Below are positions 45,601 to 57,600 of a stretch of DNA of 64,000 nucleotides, in pieces. Both the position numbers and the translations under genes were made by a program. Numbering within the stretch: position 1 is the first letter of the stretch; each line of letters opens with the position of its first letter. The notes under the pieces are model-generated. The model saw only the letters and a program-made list of their open reading frames with translations, had not been told where the DNA came from and ran no database searches. Source of the stretch: Beta vulgaris subsp. vulgaris (taxonomy: Eukaryota > Streptophyta > Magnoliopsida > Caryophyllales > Amaranthaceae); the NCBI RefSeq assembly GCF_026745355.1, contig NC_079203.1, positions 39,218,492 through 39,282,491 on the forward strand. Direction: 5' to 3'.

Positions 45601-46020
45601 CTAGCTAAAGCGGGTATTTGTCCAGATACCTCTTGCTTACTATGTGATAATGAGTCAAAAAATTGTTTACACTTGTTTTTCAGATGTGTTTATAGCAACA
45701 TGATTTGCAAAACTATCATGAACTGGTTGGGATGCAATGTTATAGCACTGTAAGCATTTTTACTTCTTGGAAAAGATGGGGCAGAAAATATAGGAGTAAA
45801 AACAAACAAAAGTTATGCTATGCTGCTCTTGCAGCAACAATATATCATACCTGGAGGGCTAGAAATCATGTCTTGTGGGAAAAGGCTTTTGTATAGACCT
45901 GAGAATGTAGTTAAGTGTATTAAATATGATGTATGTACTAGACATAAGATGAATGTTGTAAATCAGTGGCATGTCACTGATAAGGAGTGGTTTTGTATTA
46001 GCCTCTGTGAGAGTATGTAG
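42617..46020 (+). pseudogene. LINE ORF2 remnant (endonuclease and reverse transcriptase)
   Basis: It starts with an endonuclease-like segment, FWNVRGLNSPNKHNKIKWF and GIFSLLETKV (from about 42630), with the catalytic-site Asn and Glu of the AP-endonuclease fold. It continues with CSDHNPCVVNL (near 43290). RT follows with QFRPITCCNVLYKIISKMI (44165-44220) and the FADDLMLFCKGD catalytic box (44695-44740). It ends with a zf-RVT-like region, KAGICPDTSCLLCD (near 45610). Many stops and frameshifts lie between these blocks. No RNase H-like domain was recognised. Known role: target-primed reverse transcription. Confidence 0.85.
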
Positions 46021-46275
46021 TTGGTGTTATTTTGTGTGGGTATGGGTGGTTAGGTGCTCTGGGGTCTGTTGCTTGGTAGTTGTGCTTGTCAGTACATAGT
46101 AATATATCTATATCAAGGCAGCCAGATATAGATAAGTTGCTCAAAATAATAATTCAAACATACAATTAGTTTTGCAGCTTATGATTTTTCATTAATTGAT
46201 AAGTTTTGGTTTCAAAAAATTGAAACACAACATATACCTAATTTGATTTTCAAAAAGAAAAAAATCAGAAAAGAT

Positions 46276-46350
<75 letters not shown>

Positions 46351-46352
46351 CA
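46276..46352. repeat. (TA)n microsatellite
   Basis: About 75 bp of nearly uninterrupted TA dinucleotide. The Ile/Tyr peptide frame across it is an artefact. Confidence 0.95.
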
Positions 46353-46890
46353 GATTTTACTTTGAAAAATCGAAAAAACCAGCAGATTTGATTATTATCC
46401 GTACATTTTTTTACATATTTTTAATACAATTGTGGAGTACATTTTCTTATATGCGAAATAAACTACTCCCTCCGTTCCTTTGAGTTCTTTACGCTTTCCG
46501 TAAAGGGTGTTCCCTTTTGTTCTTTACACTTAGAATCTTTCCCTTAATAACTCAAATTTTCTTTTCTAAATTGCCCTCAAGAGTAAAGCTGTTTCATAAA
46601 AAAAAAATCAAAATTTACTAAATTACCCATATTTTTTCTCGGTTCCATTCCATGAATCTGATGACCTTTGACCAGTATTGATGACCTCTTATTAATGCAT
46701 GTATCCGTTACCTTTTTTTTTCTTTATAACTTCAGTCACCCTCAACTCTCTCACCCTCAACTCTCTCACCCTCAACTCCATCCCCTTTTTTGGATCCCCA
46801 ACTCCATTTTTACAAACTTGCTCCAAATCTCATCAATTGTTTACGGTTTTTTTCTCGAAAATTCGTGGAAAAAAAAAGAATCCCCTTCTC

Positions 46891-47388
46891 ATGGCTTCTG
46901 ATGGGTACCTAGATCCAGATGAATTGTTTAAGGACGAAGATGAGGGTGACGACGAGTCGGACACTTACTCCAAGTGTTCCGATGAGTTTTGTGACAAACG
47001 TTCATGGTGTGACGGAAATCATAGTTACAGTTTGGAGACTTTAAAATCACGATGTTGGGGGATTTTCGCTGATCTTCCTTCTGATGATGAGAGGTGGTTG
47101 TCAAGGCCACCTCTGGATGAAGTCACTTCTGATTTGAGGCCTCTTTCTTTACCATCTCCGGAAAAAAAAACCTTGGTTTCCCCCAAAATGTCTCCTTTGA
47201 AACTGAAAAAAAGCCCCCTTCTTACCCATAAAAAAAATTGCGAGATGAAGTTAAAAAAAAAAGAATCTGGAAATCAACTTGAATCCGATGCAGTGGAAGG
47301 TGATTTAGGAATAAAAGATGACAACTTTGCCTCTGAAATTGCTTTTGGGCATGGATCTGATGATGAGTATGCTGGTTCACAAAGCTAA
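46891..47388 (+). CDS. Uncharacterised acidic/basic ORF inside the mariner
   Basis: A 165-codon ORF from ATG 46891, on the strand opposite to the transposase and convergent with it. The frame is open upstream to 46699, but the MASDGYLDPDELFK start is the best ATG, coming after a pyrimidine- and A-rich leader. The first 45 residues are strongly acidic with five Cys among them (KCSDEFCDKRSWC and SRCWG). The middle is Ser/Pro-rich, followed by a Lys-rich stretch (SPLKLKKSPLLTHKKN) and an acidic tail. A TTTATAAC sequence and three CTCTCACCCTCAA repeats lie at 46721-46780. I know of no domain match. It could be an accessory protein, a captured host fragment, or a chance ORF in low-complexity DNA. 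The standard plant mariner has a single gene. Confidence 0.5.
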   Translation: MASDGYLDPDELFKDEDEGDDESDTYSKCSDEFCDKRSWCDGNHSYSLETLKSRCWGIFADLPSDDERWLSRPPLDEVTSDLRPLSLPSPEKKTLVSPKMSPLKLKKSPLLTHKKNCEMKLKKKESGNQLESDAVEGDLGIKDDNFASEIAFGHGSDDEYAGSQS

Positions 47389-47891
47389 GTCCCCCTTTGT
47401 TTGGATTTTGTTTAATTTGTATGTTTGGATTTTGTTTGAATATGCATGGGTCTGGTGATGAATATACTGATTTTGTATGATTTGAATATGCTGTAGGCTT
47501 TTTTTATTTGAAATTGTTGTAGGCGAGATGTACTCAAATTTGTAGGCTTATTTTTTTGATATGTAGGCAAATCGTGCCTTGCTTTTTTTTTTTTTTTTTG
47601 TTTGTTTGTTTATTTGTATGGCAGAGGGTACCCAAATCTGTAGCTAAGTCCCTTTTTTTTTTTTTTTGTTACTTTTTGTTTGTAAAACTCAAATCAATTT
47701 GTTGTAGGCGAGATGAACTCATCATTTTGTTTGACATTTTTGTATGAATCTGAAATTGCGAGATGAATTGCGAGATGAATTGGAGTATGTGTTAAAATCA
47801 TATTGCCATTCACTTTCCAGTCACAAATCAAATCATCATTTAATTTGTTCATTACAAATAAAAATGTTCATTACAAATAACCTTTGCCTAA

Positions 47892-49507
47892 TCAATTTGA
47901 TGGTCTCCTTGATGTCGATGCTATGTTCTCGTACGCTTGAACCAATTCATAACATTCTTCAACATTCCATCTATTTGCTTGAACTTGTTCCGGAAGTATT
48001 CCAAGAGCTTCTAATTTGTCTTTGTAATTGTGAGGCAAATCATAATCATTCCCACCCTTCTTCTTAAGAATTTCTGTCATTACATATTGATAAGTCATCC
48101 ATACTCTACTCAACTTTTTTGGATCTAGTTCGTTGAAAGCTTCATTGACCTTTTGCAATATTTCTTCCTCATTCTTTGGCATTTTTTTGTGCATTAGACT
48201 TTGGATACTTGAAAAAAATCCAAGGTCCAAAACATTTAAATCAGGGCTGTTTGGTGGTTGCTGAATTAAAACAAAATTGAAACCGTCTTGATTGCAATGT
48301 TGTTGCCAAATTGGGTCGCTCTGGGTTATGTGAGCCTTTGCATTGTCTTGTTGAATGTAAATGGTTGTAGTCCCTCCTCTGCTGGCCATTTTGCTTTTAT
48401 AGCTGGAATTATTTGATGAATAAGCATGTTTCGAGTCACTTCTCTATTGATACTTGAGATTATTTTTGTGACCATAGTACCCCTTTCTCTATTCTTTGAC
48501 GCTCGCTTAGCTGGTTCTTGATATGTGAATGGAAAAATCCCAATTTTTCCATCAAACACGCATGTCCCTTCTTCATCATATCTAGGTCTTGCTACAACGC
48601 CAGTAAACATAACCTTCTTAATGTTAGTGCTTGAACTTGCTGATCTGTATTGTGGAACCTCATTTGCACCCAAATAATATTTCTGTGATTTTCTTGTTTG
48701 GTTGAACCATTTCTCATCTAACACCACGAAGTTATACATGGGATAGAATTTGCTTTTTGTGTGAGCCGAGTCCCCTATTAATAAGCTCAATACCCACTTC
48801 ATTCTTTCGATTTTGTTTTTCTCTGTCAAACCCGGACGTAATGGGTTCGTATGAGCTTTGATAAGACCTCGTTGAATCATTCTCCACACCGTTGTTGAAC
48901 CAAGGCCAAGCATCGAACTTAGATCCCTTATGCACGTTCTTTGACCCATTGAAAGTTGAATAATTCTGTCTATAGGACATTCAACTCTCTTCTTCCCACA
49001 GTTGATGTATTTGTTATCCACATTGAACGGCTGACTTGCTTGCTTTTGCTTTTTTGCTTTGTTCCATAATGCTGAAATTGTTTGTCTTGTGATATTGAAT
49101 TGTTTTGATGCTTCAGTTATGGTGCCATGTTTCAGCTGTCCATTTACTTGGTTATCCAGCAACCAACACAAAATTTGAAGCCTCTCATAGTTGCGGAGCC
49201 TTCGATTATGATGACTTTGTGGTTGTGGAATTGACTCATTTTGGTGTTGCTGGTTTGTTTCTTCTGCTGCTGTGTTATTGAAGACTGCTAGTTGTGGATT
49301 TGATTCATTATGTTCTTGCTGATTATTGAAGTCTGCTTCTGGAGGCAAGTTTAAGTCAATAATATTGACTTCAACTACCCCTGGTTCAGCCCCAAAGTAA
49401 TTGAAATTGTACTGCCCTTGCCCATCTTCAGCATCATCAGAGTCTAAGTCAATGATTTCATGGCAATCATCCACATCAACCACTGAAACTGAATCCATTG
49501 AAGGCAA
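47892..49507 (-). pseudogene. Mariner transposase with one frameshift
   Basis: From ATG 49507 the first frame codes 393 residues: an acidic N-terminal region; a helix-turn-helix around residues 101-155 (RNYERLQILCWLLD, ITRQTISALW); a second around 190-245 (IRDLSSMLGLGSTTVWRMI); and the first catalytic Asp at residue 264 in VVLDEKWFN. Near 48385 the reading shifts by one base. The second frame (48389-47892) then carries IQQDNAKAH, with the second Asp, and PDLNVLDLGFF, with the third, 39 residues later, giving DD39D. It ends with a conserved C-terminal part. All catalytic residues are present, so the copy is recent or the shift is an assembly error. It acts on the CTCCCTCC ends. An upstream ATG choice at 49498 is also possible. 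Confidence 0.9.
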
Positions 49508-49907
49508 TGAAGCAAAACGTTTGTTTTTTTTTTAAATAGAATGTGACAGTGTTTTTTTTTTAATGAACAGTAAAAGGCCATTGAGCCTATTTATACAGTA
49601 AAGAAGAAAGTGCTTATTGTGTTGTTTGCACTTCCAATCTGTGTGCTTTGTTCTTATTGGTTTAAAAAAAACAATAAAGGTTTCCTATTGGTCAATATGG
49701 TTTTGCAAGGATTGAAGCCCTATTCTCTCAAAGCATTTAATTTACTGTTTTTTTGCATTTAATGCAGTTTTTTTTCCTAAGTTAAAGATATTTACTGATT
49801 TAGTTAACCAACATTAATCATTTAAGTGAATCTTATTCCACTATCTACACTCCTTAATTCACGTGCATGATACCAAACGTAAAGAACTCAAGGGAACGGA
49901 GGGAGTA

Positions 49908-50822
49908 TATTATTTCTCGAAATTTAGGGTTCAATTAGTATAGAGGACGAATTTTTCATAGAAAATAAGTCATAAAGAAAAAAAATAGTAGATTTTTAAC
50001 AATTAAATTATTATGTTAACAAAAAAAACATTTACATGCAATAACAATATAATTACAGATATTGCATGTAATTTCCAACAACGAAAAAAATAAGAAGAAA
50101 AATTGATTTTTTTTCTCACTTATTGTTCTTGCATCAGATTTATATGTACTGTTAAAAAAAAGCAATTTGTAGATTAAAATACATTTACAACCATTAAACT
50201 TTTTAAATAAAAAAAAACAATAGTAATTTGCCCTCTATTATGTATTTTGACATGCAATAAAAAAAAAAGGGAAAAGGAGCAAAAATCACATACATGAAAG
50301 GGAATTTGTGTTTGATGTAGAATATAAACATCGATTTCTTGAGCCAAAATAGAAATTTGATCCTTTGAAGCAAACGAAAATAATCGCTCCTCATTCAAAA
50401 GAAAATTTGATTTCACATGCATGTATCATCTATTAGAAATATGAAAATCATTAAAATGCCCAAAATGCAAAAAAAAATGTTTTATATAATTCAGAAAATG
50501 CCCAGATCTACAACAATTAAAAATAATTCAGTCTATTTATTTCGGTTTTATATAATCCAAAAAGTAGAAAAAAATGTAAAAATACATGCATGCAAATCAT
50601 GATTTGTAGTTTTCGAGCGAAACACCTCCATTTCTTCTCGAATTGTTAAAAAAAAACCTTGATTTCTTCTCCTTCAATTAGACTGTTCATATAATTCTTC
50701 CCAAAAAATCAGTTCTTCATTTGTATTAGTGATATGTTTCTTCCTGCTTCTTTTTGGGCTTTTGTAATTACATGGCCATTTGTAAGTAGTGGGCTAATAA
50801 AATTATCTATTATTATAATATG
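49908..50822. other. Intergenic, no gene seen
   Basis: AT-rich spacer between the mariner and a Stowaway-type MITE. ORFs of 60-80 codons lack motifs. Confidence 0.45.
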
Positions 50823-51051
50823 CTACCTCCGGTCTTTATTAGTTTATCCGTATTTCTTTTTGGGATGACCCTTATTAGTTTACCCATTTTTTTTGTTTCT
50901 ATTTTTGAAATGGGACTACTAACTTTTGATCACATATACACTAAACTTTAACATAAAATAATAGTTTCTCTTTCTTTCTATGTCCCACAATATTGTTTCT
51001 CCTAAAACTTTGTGCAAAAGAAACGGCTAAACTAATAAAGATCTGAGGGAG
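50823..51051. mobile_element. Stowaway-type MITE
   Basis: Ends are CTACCTCCGGTCTTTATTAG on the left and the complement of CTCCCTCAGATCTTTATTAG on the right, followed by TA. The left flank is TG, a mutated TA. It is related to the decayed copy at 488-733 by the shared TTTATTAGTTTA. Confidence 0.75.
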
Positions 51052-51053
51052 TA

Positions 51054-51894
51054 TATATTACAATGAATATGAAATTATATTTTTGGCAGTCAAGTAACTT
51101 ATATCATTTTCTTAATTGTTGAAATATTATATTATTATAGAGGTTAATATAATAATGTATGGGCTAACATAGTTGTAATTATTATATGTTAACTTATGGG
51201 TTTATTGAAAAGGAAATATAATAATTATGGGCTAACATGGTTGGAATGACATAATTAGTTTGTAAAATTATTTAGGATTTACTAATGGGCTTAGTATGGG
51301 CCAAATTCTATACATACATAGACTGAGTTAAGGTAGAATTATTTCTTTTTTGTTAAACTATTACAATACTTATGTATATAATTTACTTTTCTTTTTATTT
51401 TAATTAGTTTGTACATAGAAATTAATATTTTAAAAGTTATTTAAAATAAATCGTCTAATGAATTATTAATATATCGAAATATTGATTTATTTCTCTCTAA
51501 ATTGTAATTTATTATATTACCATGTTTTTGTAATAATAGTATTTACTAAAATACTTTGATTTTCTATATATACTTATAGAAATTTAAATACGTAATCATT
51601 ATCAAAAAAAATATCGCATATTTTCAAAGTTAATGAAGAACCATTTAATTATTTGGAGAAGAAGAAACTAGAACAGAAGCGTGCAAGACAGAAACGAATG
51701 CTTATACTCTCAAGCAAACGTAATAAAATATCACCAGATTTTCAGAGTCAGCAAGACAGTAATAATGTTGAGAACTCACTGGGTTATTATCCACTCTTTG
51801 TCACTCTTAGGGTACTTTATTGAATATAATGTATGTTACTTCATATTTTATATTCACACTAAAAATATATAGTGACATTGTGTTATAAGTAGTA
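51054..51894. other. Intergenic, no gene seen
   Basis: Very AT-rich, with no recognised coding sequence up to the LINE fragment. Confidence 0.45.
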
Positions 51895-53765
51895 ATGGTT
51901 TTGGGAAGTAGTGCAACCTAACATTACGTGCCTAGTGAAGGATGTGTTAGAAGGGCGCGATTTTCCAGAGGGATTGAATGACGCTTTCCTAGTGCTGATT
52001 CCAAAAGTGGATGTCCCCCAAAAAGCTCACCAGTTTCGGCCAATTGGGTTGTGCAATATTGTGTATAAGTTGGTCACGAAAGTGATAGTGAACAGGTTAA
52101 AGTCTATTCTCCCCTCTTTAATATCTCCGACGCAATGTAGTTTTGTTCATAAGCGCCAGATTACAGATAATATCATTATTGTCCAAGAGATGATGCATTC
52201 AATGAGATTCAAGCATGGTCGGGTAGGGTATATGGCAGTTAAGATTGATTTCGAAAAGGCTTATGATAGGCTGAGGTGGTCGTTTCTGCGTGAGTCCCTA
52301 ATGGAGTTATCGTTACCTCAGTTAATGGTGGATGTTGTCATGTCATGTGTCACATCTGCCAAACTACGGATATTGTGGAATGGGGAGCCGCTAGAGGCAT
52401 TTCAACCTTCTAGAGGGATTCGTCAAGGAGATCCGTTATCCCCGTACATGTATGTGATATGTATGGAAAGGTTATCACATTTGATTGAGCGAGAGGTGCA
52501 ACTAGGGTCATGGAAACCCACGCGAGCAAGTAGGAATGGTCCTCCTATTTCTAACCTTGCGTTCGCTGATGATTTAATCCTATTTGGCGAAGCCAACGTG
52601 GAACAAGCTGAAGTAATGATGCATTGCCTTAATAGTTTTTGTAAGGCGTCTGGCAGCAAGGTTAGTTTGACAAAATCTCGGGTTTTCTTCTCCAAGAATA
52701 CTGACTGTATGATGAGAGAACAAGTCAGTGCGACTCTCCGCATGGAGGAGACGGATGATCTAGGTCAGTACCTTGGGGTGCCAATTATTAATGGGAGAAG
52801 CTCTAAATGCGAATATCAGTACCTCGTAGATAAAGTGAATGGAAAGTTAGCGAGTTGTAGAATGAAGACGCTATCACTTGCTGGGCGTGCCACCCTAGTA
52901 CATTCCACGTTGAGCTCGATTCCGTATTACACGATGCAAACAACTAAATTACCAAGGTCCACTCGTGATGATCTTGATAGAAGGGCGCGGAATTTTTTGT
53001 GGGGGTCTAAAGAGGGAGAACGAAAAGTGCACATGGTGTCATGGAACCAAATAACCAAAGCCAAAAAAGAGGGTGGGCTGGGTATTCGGGACATGCGTCA
53101 AGCCAATACCGCCTTTCTAGCCAAACTTGGATCGATGGAGATTACTAGCGGAGCCGAACGCTCTATGGTCACGGATTCTTAGAGCGAAGTATTTTGATAA
53201 TCGGTGTGATCTTGATATGTTTAAGGAAAAACAAAACACTTCGAATGCGTGGCGTGGGATCATGAGCAGTGTTGATATTGTTAGAAAAGGTGTGAACATG
53301 GCTGTAGGGAATGGACACAAGACCTTCTTTTGGCATCATAGGTGGGTTATCGATAAACCTCTACTAGACATCGCCATTACTGAGCCCCCTCTCCATCTTT
53401 AAGATGCAACGGTTAGGGAAATGTGGGATATATAGAAATTCAGGGTGTAAATGGGAGATTTTTTCAAATTTTATTTGAAAAGAAGAACTGGGGAAAATTG
53501 CGTCTCATGAATTGATTGAAGAGGAGGAGGTATCGGATGAAATTTTCTGGAATGGAGCCCCATCGGGGGGTTTTACCTTGACATCTGCTCTTAAAATAAT
53601 TCGTAATGATTCAGAAGCGGACATCGATGAAGTGAGAGGGTGGAAATGTATGTGGAAGGTGGAGGTTCCACAACGTGTGCGTTTTTTTCTATGGTTGGCG
53701 AGTCAAGATCGACTCATGACCAATAGCAACCGCTTTATTCGCAAGATGACTGATGACCCTTGGTG
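51895..53765 (+). pseudogene. LINE reverse transcriptase fragment
   Basis: A 5'- and 3'-truncated L1-type ORF2. The frame is already open at about 51895 (FWEVVQPNITCLVKDVLEG) and runs to 53182. RT blocks are QFRPIGLCNIVYKLVTKVI, AVKIDFEKAYDRLRWSF, SRGIRQGDPLSPYMYV and the FADDLILFG catalytic box (near 52560), then LGVPIINGR and GLGIRDMRQANTAFLAKLG. A frameshift near 53130 moves to a second frame (LWSRILRAKYF; to 53402). After a stop, a third frame from 53512 holds a zf-RVT start (VPQRVRFFLWLASQDRLMT) that is cut off near 53765. It lies tail to tail with the NAC gene. Long intact stretches suggest a moderately young copy. Not functional. Confidence 0.9.
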
Positions 53766-54048
53766 TTTTATTATTCTTTCTTCAACTACTTTCCTACCGT
53801 TTAATTAAAAAAGGAAACTTAGTTAGTTTGAAAATTTCCTATACATCATGAACGGGTCAAGAAACTAGTATATTAGTATATCACCTCAGGCTTCCTACAT
53901 TTCTTAAGAGACTTGATTTAAGTAGTAACATATTTTTATTAATTATAAGAGGACCATGGTGCTTTATGGTCTATCGTACGGTGCTGTACCCATTGACCTA
54001 CAAGTCTACAACCACACTAGGGAAGATCAATATTAAGGTTCTCAATTA

Positions 54049-54331
54049 TTCCCTCTGTCTCAAATTATTTGCTACATTGTTTTATCACAAATATCAATGA
54101 GGGAATGGGGACCATTGCCATAACAAAAATTAACCAAAAAAGCAAATAGGTAAATTGTGGGACCTATGTACTATATATGGAAATATTTACAAAAACTAAG
54201 GAGGGGGTGATGATAAATTTGTAAATAAAGTGTGGGACCTATGTACTATATATGGAAATAGTTGCAAATGTAGCAAATAAATTGGGACACACCTAAATAA
54301 CAAAATGTAGCAAATAAATTGGGACTGAAAA
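54049..54331. mobile_element. Stowaway-like MITE, degenerate
   Basis: The left end TTCCCTCTGTCTCAAATTAT follows TA. The right part has the complement of CAGTCCCAATTTATTTGCTA. Inside, GTGGGACCTATGTACTATAT occurs twice, a short internal duplication. The right tip is eroded. Confidence 0.5.
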
Positions 54332-54634
54332 GACAATGCATGTAGCTGAAGAGAAAATATAGAATATTGATTTGTAGAAGTTCTAACTTTTGACTATGAA
54401 CTATAAAATACATGTTTTAGAAAAAGGAAAAAAAAAAGCACTTATAAAGTTGCAACAAACTAAAAATTACTACAAACTAGACCTTACAATAGTTAAGCTT
54501 ATTCCTACAACCAAATGACTTCCATATGGTTGCTATCTACTTAATTACTTCTCCTCCAATCATACCAAACTCCATTGATGACAAAATTCATACATGCATG
54601 GTAGTTGTCGTACGTTGTAGTACTTTTCCTCATC

Positions 54635-57600
54635 CTAATATGTAGGCCAATAATGGTCAAACTCGACACAATTGTCCACATTCATGAACCTACCACTTGA
54701 TCCACCATGTCCATTTATGTTCATGTCTACTGAAGCATAGCTATTCTCAAGTCCAGTCATCATGGAGGAAGTAACATCATGTTGTGCTCCTTGTTGGTGG
54801 ATCATTGGCCTTAAGGGCGGTGCCGGGCCTTGTGATCCCCCACCAAGGTTCAAGTTAAGGCCAGAAATGGTGAACCCTCCACCAGGACCACTACCACCGC
54901 CACCGCCACCGCCGCCAAGAGTAGGGTAGTTTATTTGGGACTGGATGGGGAAGGTTGTAGTGGAGCCACCACTTCGTAGGGCCCGTGAGAGCTCGGCGAG
55001 TTGATCAACATGATGGTTGTTCATCATGTAGTTTCTTCCAAGGTTAAATTGAGCTGGGTCTAAGGGCATCATAGGGGATGTAAGTATGTGACTTGGTCCC
55101 ATTTCTAGATTGATTGCTCTTGTTGATTGTGTTGTAGGGTATTTCTTCACGCCTGCACTCTTTTGGAATACTCGGCAGACCACCCACTCATCCTGCTTGC
55201 AATACACAAATTTAGAGTTAGATTGGGAAATCTACTATACCAAGCAAATGATCAATAATACTGACAAAGGGCTAATGCATAGTATTTCCGCTAATGATTG
55301 TATGTACATGAAGTACTATGTCTGATCATTACATCCGAGGTCATTTTTTCAAATTCAACTTAGGCTCCGTTTGGTAGGGTGTAAAACATTTTCAGTGTAA
55401 AATGATTTTCATGGAAAACAATTTACAATGTAAAACACAATTCCAAAATTAGTTTTCCGTTGTTTGGTTTCATGTAAGAAAAATGATGTAGTGAAAGGAA
55501 AATGAAAGGGAAAGTAAGAAGGTAGGGAGAAAAAATTTACAAAAGAGGTAAGGAAAATAATTTTCCCTTCATTTTGAAGGGAAAATGGTTTTCCTTCATT
55601 GTGAAAGTAATTTTACCCCAAGGGAAAATAGTTTTACACTCTTTTGCCAACCAAACAATGTAAAATAGAAAATAAAGGAAAACAGTTTTCCAAGAAAATA
55701 TTTTACGCCCTACCAAACGGAACCTTAAATCAAAACTAAACTTGGGTTCCAATTTGTAAATGATATGAGAAATTATAATAGATCTTTTAGTTATTTGATT
55801 ATAAAGCATTTCTATACTCAACTTGAGTCACGAACTTATTAAGATCACAATATATGAGTTTGTTTTAACTTAAGTCTTGATTTGAGCTTAAAAAAAATAA
55901 CCTCGTCTTATTTCTTAAGACTAAAATCAACGTTCCTATAATCATAGTATATTCAATGTTATTGCTAATGTCGTCTATAGTTTCTTTGGTTCTGAAAACT
56001 TTAAAAATCATATGATATTGAATTTATATAGAAGTTAGTATTAGTCATACATTGAAGCAATCATATATATTTTTTACTTTAAACATAACAATCAAAAGAT
56101 ATTAACTACTTTATTTTTCTATTTTCATCATTTTTAATAACTTTTAGTTGAAACCAAATAATCCCGTAAAAAAAAATTGAAACAAAATAATTAAAAAAAA
56201 CCTAACAAACCCTAAGTTTTGCTTAATTTTGAAATCATTATATCAACTTTAATTTTACAGAGTTTATTAGTATTACTAAATCCTACAAGTTAAGTTAATA
56301 TGTACATATAAAATTAATCAAATATTTCAAGAGTCTATTCACCTAAAGAAAATCTCGAGTTGAGCTTGAAAATATGTCAAATCTATTAGTCTTATTATCA
56401 CTCCTATATTCAAGTTCTATTGAATACTTCGTACATTCAGACCAGTAGGAAACTTGAGCTTATTGTTTAAGTAGGTACTTCTAGTAAAAACTTTTTCTAG
56501 CTACTAATATTAGCATTTCTGCATTAACTTATGTACCTCATTAACCTGCTCAACATATTAAATGATACGTACTATTCACTCTTTATGCTAGGAGTACCAA
56601 TGAGGCACAATAGAAGAAAATAAACCTTGATCGACGTGACCTGATCTTAACGTGCACTACGAGCTATTGCTAACGTACTTCAATGGTAAAAGTAAATAAA
56701 TTTGAAGTATTAATATACTCCCTCCATCCCAAAATATAGTTCTCATTTCCATTTTGGGTGTCCCAAAATATAGTTCCCATTTCCATATTTAGTTCCACAT
56801 TTTTCCGTAATTTGTCTAGAAAAACCGTGTCCCATCATTTATTTGCTTCTTGAAATTTGTTTTTTCCTTTGTTTATTCAACCAAAATGTTACAGTTAATG
56901 CTCTTTTACCAATTATTCTCCATTCTCTCTCCTAAATTCATCTTTTCCCATACAACATATATTTAAATAAACAAAAAATCATTATTATCCCTCTTATATT
57001 CTACTTGCATAAATTATCATGAAAAAAGGGAAATGAGAACTATATTTTGGGACGGAGGGAGTATTAATATAGGTATTGCCATTTTCCATTTTCTGCATCA
57101 TGTTACTCTAGCAAATCATTAAACATTTGGGTTAATTAGTTAAGAATATGTGATACTAAGCTATATGAACAAGAAAGTATGATAACTTTCGTTGGTCATA
57201 CCATCACGATAAGTAATAACATTCACATATATTGGTGCATAAAAGATGCTTTATTCATGAACTAACTACTTCAAAATGTCGTCGTCCAAACTGCAATTGC
57301 TTCATCTTAATTAGCTTAGATAGATAACAAGCATTCTAATTTCTAGTAACTTATTTCCAGCTCTGGTTTTCTAAAATCTTATTCTTTTTGTGTACTTTGT
57401 AATCAGATTAACTTATTTCTCGTACAATCAATAAGTTGGCTGAGGAGATGGTGTTTGTTATTGTAGAAGCTATAGGATTAGACTTGGTAGAACTTGATTC
57501 ATTATTTGACCCGCCTCATATTCGATATTACGTCAAAAGAATTGTTGAACTATATATGCCTTAAATTATTTATCTGGCGTTAGGAATAACCTAATACGGG

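Larger units (their letters stand above)
26526..46130 (+). mobile_element. L1-type LINE split by a chromovirus
   Basis: The LINE's ORF1 lies at 26631-27590 and its reading frame resumes at 42199 directly after the chromovirus target duplication. ORF2 (endonuclease, RT, zinc-ribbon region) follows to about 46020. About 5 kb is LINE once the insertion is removed. The 5' limit near 26526 and the 3' limit near 46130 are estimates; I found no clear poly(A) tail or target duplication. It adjoins the truncated copia on the left. Confidence 0.75.
46466..49905 (-). mobile_element. Complete plant mariner element, 3.4 kb
   Basis: Inverted ends CTCCCTCCGTTCCTTTGAGT on the left and the complement of CTCCCTCCGTTCCCTTGAGT on the right pair over about 29 bp with two differences. 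TA flanks both sides (46464-46465, 49906-49907). The element encodes a DD39D transposase on the minus strand, as in plant mariner-like elements (Soymar/Vulmar type). It also has a second, convergent ORF at 46891-47388. The 3440-bp length is in the usual range for a full plant element. Confidence 0.93.

Noticed and set aside
54635..55195. miR164 target site in the NAC gene
   Set aside because: Several NAC genes of the NAM/CUC type are miR164 targets, but no stretch in exon 3 resembles the conserved complementary site.
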